Below are positions 51,457 through 58,700 of a stretch of 64,000 bases of DNA, one piece after another. The translations under genes and the position numbers were made by a program. The DNA comes from Paenibacillus pabuli NBRC 13638 (GTDB taxonomy: Bacteria > Bacillota > Bacilli > Paenibacillales > Paenibacillaceae): positions 1 through 64,000 of the forward strand of contig NZ_BCNM01000007.1 of the NCBI RefSeq assembly GCF_001514495.1, read 5' to 3'. The stretch's first letter is position 1. Each line of letters starts with the position of its first letter. The notes under the pieces are model-generated. The model did not search any database. It saw only the letters and a list, made by a program, of their open reading frames with translations, and was not told the origin of the DNA.

Positions 51457-52488
51457 CTGAAGAACAATATCACCATGCGGGATATCGCCGACAAGCTCGG
51501 AGTTAGCAGTGTGACGGTCTCGAAAGCATTAAATGATAAAGATGGCGTCAGTGGCGAATTAAAGGAAAAGATCAAAGTTCTTGCCGTTCAGATGGGCTAC
51601 CGGTATAACGCCGCGGCCCGTTCGATGAAGGAAGGCTTGACTCATAATATTGGTGTTATTATCCCGGAACGTTTCACCGGTCCTACCCAATCGTTCTATG
51701 TACGTGTATTCCAGCGCATCACCAAACATCTGGAGGATCAGGGGTATTACGGCATTCTGCACATTCTGAATGTCCAGGACGAAGAGGAATTAACGCTGCC
51801 CAAGCTCTATAGTGACAACAAAGTGGACGGATTCATTGTACTTGGTCAAGTCAGCAAAGAATATATTGAGCTCGTCCAGTCCATGGACGTTCCCAAAATG
51901 TTTCTCGATTTCTACGATGAGCATTCTGATATTGATTCGGTCGTTACCGATAACTTTTACGCTGCGTATGAGCTGACGAACTACCTGGTTCAACAAGGAC
52001 ATCGCCGCATCGCCTATGTGGGGAATCTCTATTCTACAAGCAGCATTCAGGACCGATTCCTCGGTTATTACAAATCATTGCTGGAGCATCGATTACCGAT
52101 GAATCCGGATCTTGTTCTTAATGACCGCGATGATCGAGGTACGTTTATTGAAATTGATCTGCCGGAGCAGCTGCCTACCGCTTTTGTATGCAACTGTGAT
52201 CAGGTTGCTCATCTGCTTGTTCAGAAACTGACTTCACTGGGTATTCAAGTGCCCGCACAATGCTCTGTGGTGGGATTCGATAATGATATCTATGCCACAC
52301 TGTCCGATCCCAAGCTGACAACGGTCGAGGTAGATGTGGAACAGATGGCGCGGACTGCGGTTCACTCCATGCTCAAAAAGATTGATAACCCGAGTCGCAG
52401 CTTCGGCCGCGTACACGTGAAGGGCAATATCATTTATCGTGATTCAGTGAGTGCAGCACCTGCCCTTTCGGAAGACGCGTCTAACTAA
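51457..52488 (+). CDS. LacI-family regulator of the mannan locus (CTG start)
   Basis: 343 residues. LacI helix-turn-helix at the very N-terminus (ITMRDIADKLGVSSVTVSKALN) and a sugar-binding regulatory domain (IGVIIPERF ... VVGFDNDIYATLSDPKLTTVEVD). The only start well placed to the AAGGAGG is CTG at 51457 (9 nt), which restores the usual residues before the helix-turn-helix; the first ATG at 51475 is 27 nt away. It should bind the CG-centred sites at 48709 and 48846 and be released by a mannoside. A partial operator-like TAACGAT at 51356 suggests self-control; a cre-like word is near 51394. Confidence 0.9.
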   Translation: MKNNITMRDIADKLGVSSVTVSKALNDKDGVSGELKEKIKVLAVQMGYRYNAAARSMKEGLTHNIGVIIPERFTGPTQSFYVRVFQRITKHLEDQGYYGILHILNVQDEEELTLPKLYSDNKVDGFIVLGQVSKEYIELVQSMDVPKMFLDFYDEHSDIDSVVTDNFYAAYELTNYLVQQGHRRIAYVGNLYSTSSIQDRFLGYYKSLLEHRLPMNPDLVLNDRDDRGTFIEIDLPEQLPTAFVCNCDQVAHLLVQKLTSLGIQVPAQCSVVGFDNDIYATLSDPKLTTVEVDVEQMARTAVHSMLKKIDNPSRSFGRVHVKGNIIYRDSVSAAPALSEDASN

Positions 52489-52518
52489 AAAAAGGAACAA
52501 AGACTCCCTGTCCCACAA

Positions 52519-52559
52519 AAAGAGTGCTCCCGGCCATTACGGCTGCTGGAGCACTCTTT
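52519..52559. terminator. Bidirectional terminator between lacI-type and pectate lyase genes
   Basis: Perfect 12-bp stem AAAGAGTGCTCC / GGAGCACTCTTT with inner GGC; A- and T-rich flanks on both strands. Confidence 0.85.
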
Positions 52560-52648
52560 GTCTATGAAAAAACGAGGAAGTGGTCAGCAACCGCTGTAGA
52601 TCACGGCCCCTCTCCAATCGATTCAAAATACTTGAATCCGGTTGCAAT

Positions 52649-54076
52649 CTAGTAACTCGTCTTCAGCCAATTGTCTTTGGACCAGGTTAATTTGCCCGCA
52701 CCTGCTCCGCTTGAACTGGTGAGGCGTGTGTTCAGCGTCGTTGGATCATCCGTAGTGTAACTGTAAGGAAGTGACGAGAATCCGTTCCAGGAGAAAACTT
52801 TCACTGCAGCCGGAACCGGGCTAAGCGGACTGCCGGACGTATCACTGTTCCCACGGAATGAGCTTCCATCCAGAGAATACATCGTGTCGTTCACCTGAAT
52901 TTTACCGGTATACGTTGCATCAGCCGGGTCTGTCTGGTTATTGCGAACCGGGAACAGTACGTCTTTGATCACCGATTTTTCGACCAGCACTGCGCCGCTT
53001 TCGGTGGAGATCGCTCCGTTACCGATGATATCAAAATGATATCCTTTGGACGAAATCGCCGTTGCCATCGCCGAAGTGATTCTGGATTTGGCCGCACGTG
53101 CCCCTGTCGCATCCATCACGATATTGTAGGCATGCGCATTCCCTCCACGCAGGCGTGGCATCCTGTCCTGAATATCCCTGTACAGGTTATGGTGCAGCGT
53201 CATGGACAGATTGACATTAGCCGATTCCAGACTGGTGGAACCGACCAGATGCCCTTTTTTCTGCGGTCCCGAAATGGCGATAATGTCCGCTTTGCTGAGG
53301 CCTACAGCACTGCTGCGCAGGTAGTTATACATCGGATAGGAAGCTTTGTTCGCTTCCAATTCGTTGATTTGCTGAGTGACCCAGCTATTCGAGCTGCCAT
53401 CATCCCCTTTGAAAAGAGACCAGGAGATGGTCACGCCGCTGGTTCCTTTTTTCGAATCAACAAGCCCGTCATAGGCTTTATTAAAGGTACAGTGATCAAT
53501 CCATACGTTGTTGTTCTCTTCAAGGGTGATGTAATCCCAGTCGTTTTTGTCGTAGTCGCCTTTGGTTGCTTCATCCCATTCCCATAACTCATCGAATTCG
53601 AGATTGCGGATGATGACGTTGGAACTGCGTTTGACGCTGATGGCTGCGTGTTTGATCTTGGCCCCGTTGGCTGAGAAAATGGTCAGGCCATTAAAGCTGT
53701 CGATCGTCAGCTTGCTGACACCCGTTTGTTTCAGTACCGGATGAGTCAGAGCATCATTATGCTTGGCAAAAGGCGATGTCTGTGCAGCGCTCGAAATTTC
53801 GTTCCACCCCAAATTCAGGTCGTTCATAATCTCGACGACTTTGACCCCGGAGTTCTTTTTCAGCGCCGCAGCCAGATCCGTTGCATTGTATACCTTCTTA
53901 TACTTGGACGTATCCGATTCGCTGATGGTACCCCCGCCCGTGTTCCCTTGGGAGAAACCTGTCAGATTGTAATCTGCATTGCCAGCCGCGCGTACACTTG
54001 TCGGTCCAGACAGTAGGGTAAAGCCCAACGTCAGAGCCAGCGCGGCACTGCACCATGTTCGAATTTTGCTTTTCAT
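52649..54076 (-). CDS. Secreted pectate lyase, PL1 family
   Basis: 475 residues. Sec signal peptide (cleavage near residue 30, VRA-AG). Parallel beta-helix motifs of PL1: NVIIRNLEFDELW, DYITLEENNNVWIDHCTF with KAYDGLVDSKKG (calcium-binding Asp), and RMPRLRGGNAHAYNIV with the catalytic Arg region. It cleaves polygalacturonate by beta-elimination outside the cell. Monocistronic; a perfect cre site lies about 90 bp upstream of the start. Confidence 0.92.
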   Translation of the reverse strand: MKSKIRTWCSAALALTLGFTLLSGPTSVRAAGNADYNLTGFSQGNTGGGTISESDTSKYKKVYNATDLAAALKKNSGVKVVEIMNDLNLGWNEISSAAQTSPFAKHNDALTHPVLKQTGVSKLTIDSFNGLTIFSANGAKIKHAAISVKRSSNVIIRNLEFDELWEWDEATKGDYDKNDWDYITLEENNNVWIDHCTFNKAYDGLVDSKKGTSGVTISWSLFKGDDGSSNSWVTQQINELEANKASYPMYNYLRSSAVGLSKADIIAISGPQKKGHLVGSTSLESANVNLSMTLHHNLYRDIQDRMPRLRGGNAHAYNIVMDATGARAAKSRITSAMATAISSKGYHFDIIGNGAISTESGAVLVEKSVIKDVLFPVRNNQTDPADATYTGKIQVNDTMYSLDGSSFRGNSDTSGSPLSPVPAAVKVFSWNGFSSLPYSYTTDDPTTLNTRLTSSSGAGAGKLTWSKDNWLKTSY

Positions 54077-54161
54077 AAATCCATTCCTCCCTAATTATAA
54101 TGATAACGCCCTCCATCTCTGCCACTGCATGTCACGAAGGTCTTGTCCTCAATGTAAATGC

Positions 54162-54175
54162 TGGAAGCGATTACA
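54162..54175 (+). promoter_or_regulatory. Perfect cre site upstream of the pectate lyase gene
   Basis: TGGAAGCGATTACA fits the CcpA consensus TGNAANCGNWNNCW with no mismatch. A TATAAT on the minus strand at 54099-54094 may be the promoter -10, placing cre upstream of the -35. Confidence 0.65.
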
Positions 54176-54377
54176 ACAATAATCCTTATCTCAGATTCTA
54201 TGTATATGTGATCTCATCTTCAGGGATTGTACCGTATGCAACCTGGCATCGTTCGCACTTAACTTGGGGTGAGGGACCCTACAGTGGATTAGGGGTGTCA
54301 TGTTTATTGATGTTTTGCTTGTACTTAAGATGTTAATAAAGAGTGTGAAATGATATATAGCTCAAGTTATGCTGCAG

Positions 54378-54413
54378 CCTATTTATAAAAATGAACATAT
54401 TTTTATAAATAGG
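54378..54413. repeat. Perfect 15-bp AT-rich inverted repeat
   Basis: Arms CCTATTTATAAAAAT and its exact complement with a 6-nt loop. It lies between the divergent-promoter side of the pectate lyase gene and the DUF2179 terminator. The rest of 54077-54476 shows no gene. Could be an operator or a cruciform; not a classic terminator. Confidence 0.6.
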
Positions 54414-54443
54414 TCTATAGATTGATTCTTTTTTAACTAAAAA

Positions 54444-54470
54444 GCAGGCCTGCACCTGCTGCAGACCTGC
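54444..54470 (-). terminator. Terminator of the DUF2179 gene
   Basis: Stem GCAGG-CTGCA / TGCAG-CCTGC followed on the minus strand by TTTTTAG, 7 bp beyond the stop codon. Confidence 0.88.
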
Positions 54471-54476
54471 CATAAT

Positions 54477-54992
54477 TTATCTTTTGATGGAACGTGTCCA
54501 GAACCCACCATGGAACTGTTTGGGTTCGACGGTAATGACAAATGCTTTGGGATCCAGATTCAGAATCGTCTGATACAGCAGCTTCTGGTTTTTGCGTTTC
54601 GCCAAAATTTCCATAACCAGCCGATCTCCATCACGCCCACTGCCAACCCAGGCGGTAACGCCGTATCCTTTATCCCGCAAAGCGTTCGCTACATCTCCGC
54701 CCATCTGGTTACAAATAACCTTAACGGTAACGTAACCGAGCGCAATCTTCTCCTCGATCCAGGCACCCAGCAAAACCCCTAGACCGTAACCAACAGCATA
54801 TACGATTAACGCAGAAGGTTGCTTTAGATAATTGAGTACCAGATTCAGGCCGAGTACATAGATTACAATTTCGCCCATACTGATGAGCGCAGCAATATAT
54901 TTCTGTCCTTTGAGCGTCAGAATCATCCGAAGTGTATATGCGGATACATACACAATCTGGATCAAAAAGATAAATATCAATATTTTAAACAA
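54477..54992 (-). CDS. DUF2179 / UPF0316 membrane protein (YebE-like)
   Basis: 171 residues: three membrane helices (about 2-24, 34-55, 60-82; FLIQIVYVSAYTLRMILTLKG and GYGLGVLLGAWIEEKIALG) followed by a cytoplasmic DUF2179 domain (about 90-165; VICNQMGGDVANALRDKGYGVTAWVGSGRDG). UPF0316 proteins have these two parts; function unknown. I start at TTG 54992, 7 nt after GAGGG; an ATG at 55067 has a weaker signal and would add 25 basic residues. Confidence 0.82.
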   Translation of the reverse strand: MFKILIFIFLIQIVYVSAYTLRMILTLKGQKYIAALISMGEIVIYVLGLNLVLNYLKQPSALIVYAVGYGLGVLLGAWIEEKIALGYVTVKVICNQMGGDVANALRDKGYGVTAWVGSGRDGDRLVMEILAKRKNQKLLYQTILNLDPKAFVITVEPKQFHGGFWTRSIKR

Positions 54993-55511
54993 TCGCAATC
55001 CCTCTTTCCTGACTTTCACAACGGAATGGGCCGTTTGTTGCGCGCCTTCTTTCCGCTTCCTCTGCATGTCATTTACGCTTCTGCGTGTTTACTCTATCTC
55101 CATCATTGGACGTTATGCGGTCATTTTAAACGGTTGAACGTAAATTGGACTGCATTTTCTATTCTTTGCCCACTGGCAAGCCGGAACTGCCATTATAGAG
55201 CCCTTTCTGCGCATTATCAACCCGACGTGAGACCCAGGGGCGAAAATCGGCGTGACTGAATATGCTGAACCAACAGCAATTGGATTGAGGCGTACAGGCA
55301 AACAGGTTCGGGAAACGACGGCTACCAATCCGCTAGGGAAAAGGAATGGAAGATTTGAAGTTTCCTCCAAAAAAAAATTTAACTACTGATACACGCTTGG
55401 ACTCTATCGGCGCCCCAGTATATTGATCGTATACTCTAAGTTATGAACAAGAATTCAGGATACTAATGTACACAAGAGATTGCGATTTTGTAAAAGAAAT
55501 AGGAAAAATAA
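54993..55511. other. Intergenic region, unassigned
   Basis: No gene I can support. The stretch about 55225-55385 is GC-richer, with GGATTG/CAATCC arms (near 55284 and 55326) and open frames on both strands (46 codons on plus from a GTG at 55251; 85 codons on minus), none with a good ribosome binding site. It could be a structured RNA or a decayed gene. Confidence 0.35.
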
Positions 55512-55535
55512 AAAGACACTCGTCTGAGCGTCTTT
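55512..55535 (-). terminator. Terminator-like hairpin before the toxin promoter
   Basis: Stem AAAGAC-CTC / GAG-GTCTTT, followed on the minus strand by TTATTTTTCC. It would stop minus-strand transcripts coming through the toxin gene. Confidence 0.55.
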
Positions 55536-55539
55536 ATGC

Positions 55540-55548
55540 TGGTATAAT
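55540..55548 (+). promoter_or_regulatory. Extended -10 promoter of the toxin mRNA
   Basis: TGG-TATAAT, a consensus extended -10; the -35 region overlaps the hairpin at 55512 and is poor. Transcription would start near 55555. Confidence 0.65.
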
Positions 55549-55580
55549 TTAATTTGTACAGCCAATTTGTGGTGGGTAAT

Positions 55581-55607
55581 GATCATCTCCTAAGAAAGGA
55601 GGTGATC
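55581..55607 (+). promoter_or_regulatory. Hairpin that sequesters the toxin ribosome binding site
   Basis: GATCATCTCCT (55581-55591) can pair along its whole length with AGGAGGTGATC (55597-55607), with one wobble pair and a 5-nt loop. The second arm is a near-complete anti-anti-Shine-Dalgarno sequence directly before the ATG. Confidence 0.75.
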
Positions 55608-55609
55608 GT

Positions 55610-55693
55610 ATGAACTTCACTTTCAACGACGTACTCGTGTTCGCAATGTTCATTCTTGCATTGTTAACTTACATTGATCGTAGAAAGAAGTGA
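55610..55693 (+). CDS. Putative holin-like type I toxin, 27 residues
   Basis: A single hydrophobic helix (DVLVFAMFILALLTYID) followed by a basic tail (RRKK), the pattern of the putative holin-like toxins of Bacillales and Lactobacillales. The ribosome binding site AAAGGAGGTGATC is a perfect match to the 16S rRNA end, yet it is buried in a hairpin. The mRNA runs on to a terminator at 55780, has a stem that includes the stop codon, and faces a minus-strand promoter at 55823-55851. These are the features of type I toxins such as TxpA and BsrG, which damage the membrane when not restrained by an antisense RNA. Confidence 0.78.
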   Translation: MNFTFNDVLVFAMFILALLTYIDRRKK

Positions 55694-55816
55694 CCCGCCA
55701 CAGGTTGAGAGCCAAAGTGCGGGTCATTTCAGTCGTCTATGCACCACTCTGAGGTGATCACACCGCAAATACTGTGCAGGAGTAGCCATTGGCGTGGCTA
55801 CTCTTATTTTTGTCTT
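55685..55816 (-). ncRNA. Candidate antisense antitoxin RNA
   Basis: A minus-strand promoter (TTGTAA at 55851-55846, 17-bp spacer, TAAAAT at 55828-55823) would start an RNA near 55816 that runs against the 3' part of the toxin mRNA. The dyad TGACCCGC / GCGGGTCA (55691-55726) followed by CTTCTTTC could end it, giving about 130 nt; otherwise it may continue to 55512. Ends are estimates. Confidence 0.5.
55780..55812 (+). terminator. Terminator of the toxin mRNA
   Basis: Stem GAGTAGCCA / TGGCTACTC with loop TTGGCG, then TTATTTTTG. Confidence 0.85.
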
Positions 55817-56015
55817 ACTTCCATTTTATTAAACATTATCGGAAGTTACAACCTTTAAAATGCTTTAAAATACTTTTAAAGTGCTCTGCCGTCAGGTGTT
55901 TCTACATTTTTTCTTCTTTTTCAGTCCCATCGAAACCGGATTGGCTTTAAGCAACTTTTCTTCACATATACATCTTCTACACTTCACATTCAACCTCAAC
56001 CTGCTACCGCCCGCC

Positions 56016-57677
56016 TTAACCTTCAACCGTTACAGATGCTCGTTTCACCCGATGCAGCATCGTCCAGAACAGCGCATTGATCACGACCAGAAGCGCCACA
56101 TAGATCCAGATGCCTGCCGGTATGGTGCGGATGAATACATGTAATCCCCATAACAGAGCGATGAGCGGAAAGAAAGCAAAGATGAGCCAGCCGTCACTCT
56201 GCCCGGCCACACTGAAGGATTGGGAGAACGGCGGTTTTCGCATTAACCACTTTCCAGACAGCGGGATAAGTGCAGTTGCCACCAAAAATATAACGACCAG
56301 ATCCGGAAGAATTCTTAACCCAAAGGTCCACACAAATACGATCGCGTTCAATATAAATACGGGCAGAAACATATTGCATAAGAAAGCTTTCAGCGCACCA
56401 CTATATAACACATTCTCGTTGGTCAAAGGGGCTGCCCGGAAGGTCCAAAATGCCTTGTATTGCCCGGAATACTTCAGCATGGTCACAACTGTCACAATCA
56501 GCAGGAGCACAATATAGAGCGTGTAAAAGAAAGAGCTTTCCCTGAAATCTGCCCACGAGGAGCTCTGCAATTGGGTGAGCCAGAATACATAGGGCAATAC
56601 AAAAGATAAACCAACCGAAGGGTATACCTTCAGTTTAAACTCCCTTTCACTCCGCATCATACTGGCAGACAAACGAAAGCACGCCTGCTCCTCTCTCGAA
56701 CGGGAGAACACCTTCGCCATGATGCGATCCCATCCCCCACGTCTTCGTCCAGAGGCCTGACCTGCGTGTGCCATTTTCTCCAGATACAATTCGAAGGAAG
56801 GCATCAGCTTCACGTACACCAACAGACTGACCATTGGAACGATAAGTGCAAGCGCCGAGAACGTATACAGCCAGGCACCTCCGCCACCGCCGATCAGCAG
56901 CTCAAATGCCGCTGCATACCATACCGGAGGCAGCAGTAACTGCCACCAGGCAGGTGTGAATACCATATTAAAATCGATGATGCTGAACGAACGTATGACC
57001 AGCTGATATCCTGCGGCGATTCCGACCGAGAGCAGAATCTGCACCATATTAATCATGTCCTTCAGCCTCTCGCCATCCAGAAACTTCATCATGAATAGAT
57101 AGGTCAGGGACGTGGTCACCAGAATCAACATATTAATCAGAATCAGTTCCACCAGAAAAAGCAGGAAAAAGCCGATCCCGTAAGTAATCAACCCCGCTAC
57201 CAGCGGCGCAGCCGTCAGAGAACCTGTCAGGAGCAGCAGATAGACACCTGCGTGGATGGCACGAGCCATCCCAACAGTGCGTCCGTTTACCGGCTTGGTC
57301 ATGATGATATTACGATCCCGAATATCGAGCAGTACCGAAGAAAAGTCCGAAATCATGGAGGTCATGATCATAAACATCAGCATGGCGGTCACTAGGCCCA
57401 TCTGGAGCATAAAATGCCCCGTATCCCAGATAATCAACGGAACCAGTATCAGCCCCATCAGTGCATATAACCCGAGGGAACGCAGATACAGATTGCCTTC
57501 TTTCTGCTCCTTATTGCCATTGCGTGCTGACAATACCGTGGGTACTCTCCGCTGATCCATCTGGAACTTCACCCGTAGAATCAAACGCAGTTCATCATAA
57601 TCCGCCCCTGTTTTCGCGATGACAGACCGAAAACGGTCCAGAATCTTCAGCGTGCGAAAGTCGGAGGATTCCGCCAT
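56016..57677 (-). CDS. ABC exporter permease
   Basis: 553 residues from the ATG at 57677 (9 nt after AGGAGG, 1 bp after the ATPase stop). An N-terminal cytoplasmic segment, then about 12-14 hydrophobic helices in two groups separated by a basic loop around residue 290 (HAGQASGRRRGGWDRIMAKVFSRSREE). This fits the large ABC_export/YthQ-like permeases of Firmicutes. Substrate unknown. About 320 bp to the toxin locus downstream contain no terminator that I can see for this gene. Confidence 0.82.
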   Translation of the reverse strand: MAESSDFRTLKILDRFRSVIAKTGADYDELRLILRVKFQMDQRRVPTVLSARNGNKEQKEGNLYLRSLGLYALMGLILVPLIIWDTGHFMLQMGLVTAMLMFMIMTSMISDFSSVLLDIRDRNIIMTKPVNGRTVGMARAIHAGVYLLLLTGSLTAAPLVAGLITYGIGFFLLFLVELILINMLILVTTSLTYLFMMKFLDGERLKDMINMVQILLSVGIAAGYQLVIRSFSIIDFNMVFTPAWWQLLLPPVWYAAAFELLIGGGGGAWLYTFSALALIVPMVSLLVYVKLMPSFELYLEKMAHAGQASGRRRGGWDRIMAKVFSRSREEQACFRLSASMMRSEREFKLKVYPSVGLSFVLPYVFWLTQLQSSSWADFRESSFFYTLYIVLLLIVTVVTMLKYSGQYKAFWTFRAAPLTNENVLYSGALKAFLCNMFLPVFILNAIVFVWTFGLRILPDLVVIFLVATALIPLSGKWLMRKPPFSQSFSVAGQSDGWLIFAFFPLIALLWGLHVFIRTIPAGIWIYVALLVVINALFWTMLHRVKRASVTVEG

Positions 57678-57678
57678 A

Positions 57679-58464
57679 TCAGTACACCTCCTGCACGATG
57701 GACACAAAGCGTTCTGCAATTGCCCGATGCTCATTGAAGCCCGTCAGCTGATTGAATACTTCCTCCAGTGAGCCTTCCATGGATTGCTGTTGGAGCTGCT
57801 TGAACGTACCATCCGCCATCACGCGTCCTTCGGCAATCAGGACGATACGGCTGCTGATCTTCTCCACCACATCCATGATGTGTGACGAATAGAATATCGT
57901 TGTGCCTTTGGCTGACAACTGTGTCAAAATCTCCTTGACCACCATGACACTGTTGGCATCCAGTCCGCTGAGCGGTTCATCCAGGAACAACAGGTCCGGG
58001 TCATGCAGCAGCGCCGAGATCAGCAGCACTTTCTGACGCATGCCTTTGGAGAAGGAGGCAATGCGGGAATGATAGGATTTTTCCAGTCCAAAACAGTCCA
58101 TTAGCAATTTCGCCTTATAATCGGCATCTTCATAGGACAACCCGTACAATTCTCCTGTAAACGTCAAATATTCTGCCGGGGTTAATTGTTCGTATAGCTC
58201 CGCAACTTCCGGTACATAACCGATTCTGCGTTTATATTCCACGTCACCGTCCGCGATATCCTTGCCAAAGATGCGAACCGTACCCACATATCCCTCCACC
58301 AGTCCGAGCAAAATCTTGACCGTTGTGCTTTTGCCCGCACCATTCGGACCGATATATCCGATCATCTCGCCACGATTCACTTCCAGATCAATACCATTGA
58401 GCACATATCGCCCGTTATACTGCATACGCAAGCCTTCAATTGACAGTACTTGTTTTTCACTCAC
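57679..58464 (-). CDS. ABC exporter ATP-binding protein
   Basis: 261 residues. Walker A GPNGAGKSTTVKILLG, signature FSKGMRQKVLLISALLHDPDLLFLDEPLSGLD with Walker B, and H-loop YSSHIMDVVEKIS. The sequence belongs with the CcmA/DrrA-like export ATPases. It is cotranscribed with the permease that follows directly. Confidence 0.93.
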   Translation of the reverse strand: MSEKQVLSIEGLRMQYNGRYVLNGIDLEVNRGEMIGYIGPNGAGKSTTVKILLGLVEGYVGTVRIFGKDIADGDVEYKRRIGYVPEVAELYEQLTPAEYLTFTGELYGLSYEDADYKAKLLMDCFGLEKSYHSRIASFSKGMRQKVLLISALLHDPDLLFLDEPLSGLDANSVMVVKEILTQLSAKGTTIFYSSHIMDVVEKISSRIVLIAEGRVMADGTFKQLQQQSMEGSLEEVFNQLTGFNEHRAIAERFVSIVQEVY

Positions 58465-58617
58465 TTCGTTATCCAGCCCCTGTCTCTACGATTTCTATAA
58501 TTCTACTAGTTTACCACAGATTAGGATGGTAATGATCAGAAATGCATCGCAACACGAGAAATCCTCTGAACATCATCTCAGGACGAGTATTCACGTAACA
58601 ATCGTTAAAACATCACA

Positions 58618-58655
58618 AAACCCTTGTCTCACCTATAGGTGCAGGACAAGGGTTT
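58618..58655 (-). terminator. Terminator of the GH43 gene
   Basis: Stem AAACCCTTGTC / GACAAGGGTTT with inner CACCT/AGGTG, followed on the minus strand by a short T-run. Confidence 0.8.
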
Positions 58656-58700
58656 CACAAGATCATCTCGATGAATAATCTTTCACTTTAAAATAATTCT

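Noticed and set aside
55220..55330. Resemblance to a cyclic-di-GMP or other riboswitch (ACAGGCAAAC word)
   Set aside because: The conserved core elements of known riboswitch classes are missing and no gene follows directly downstream on the same strand in a suitable position.
55113..55370. 85-codon minus-strand frame between the DUF2179 and toxin genes
   Set aside because: No start signal, no domain pattern, and an overlapping plus-strand frame is equally open.
55543..55693. Tiny ORF as a random frame
   Set aside because: Rejected the null reading because the near-perfect ribosome binding site, extended -10, sequestering hairpin, basic-tailed helix and terminator occur together.
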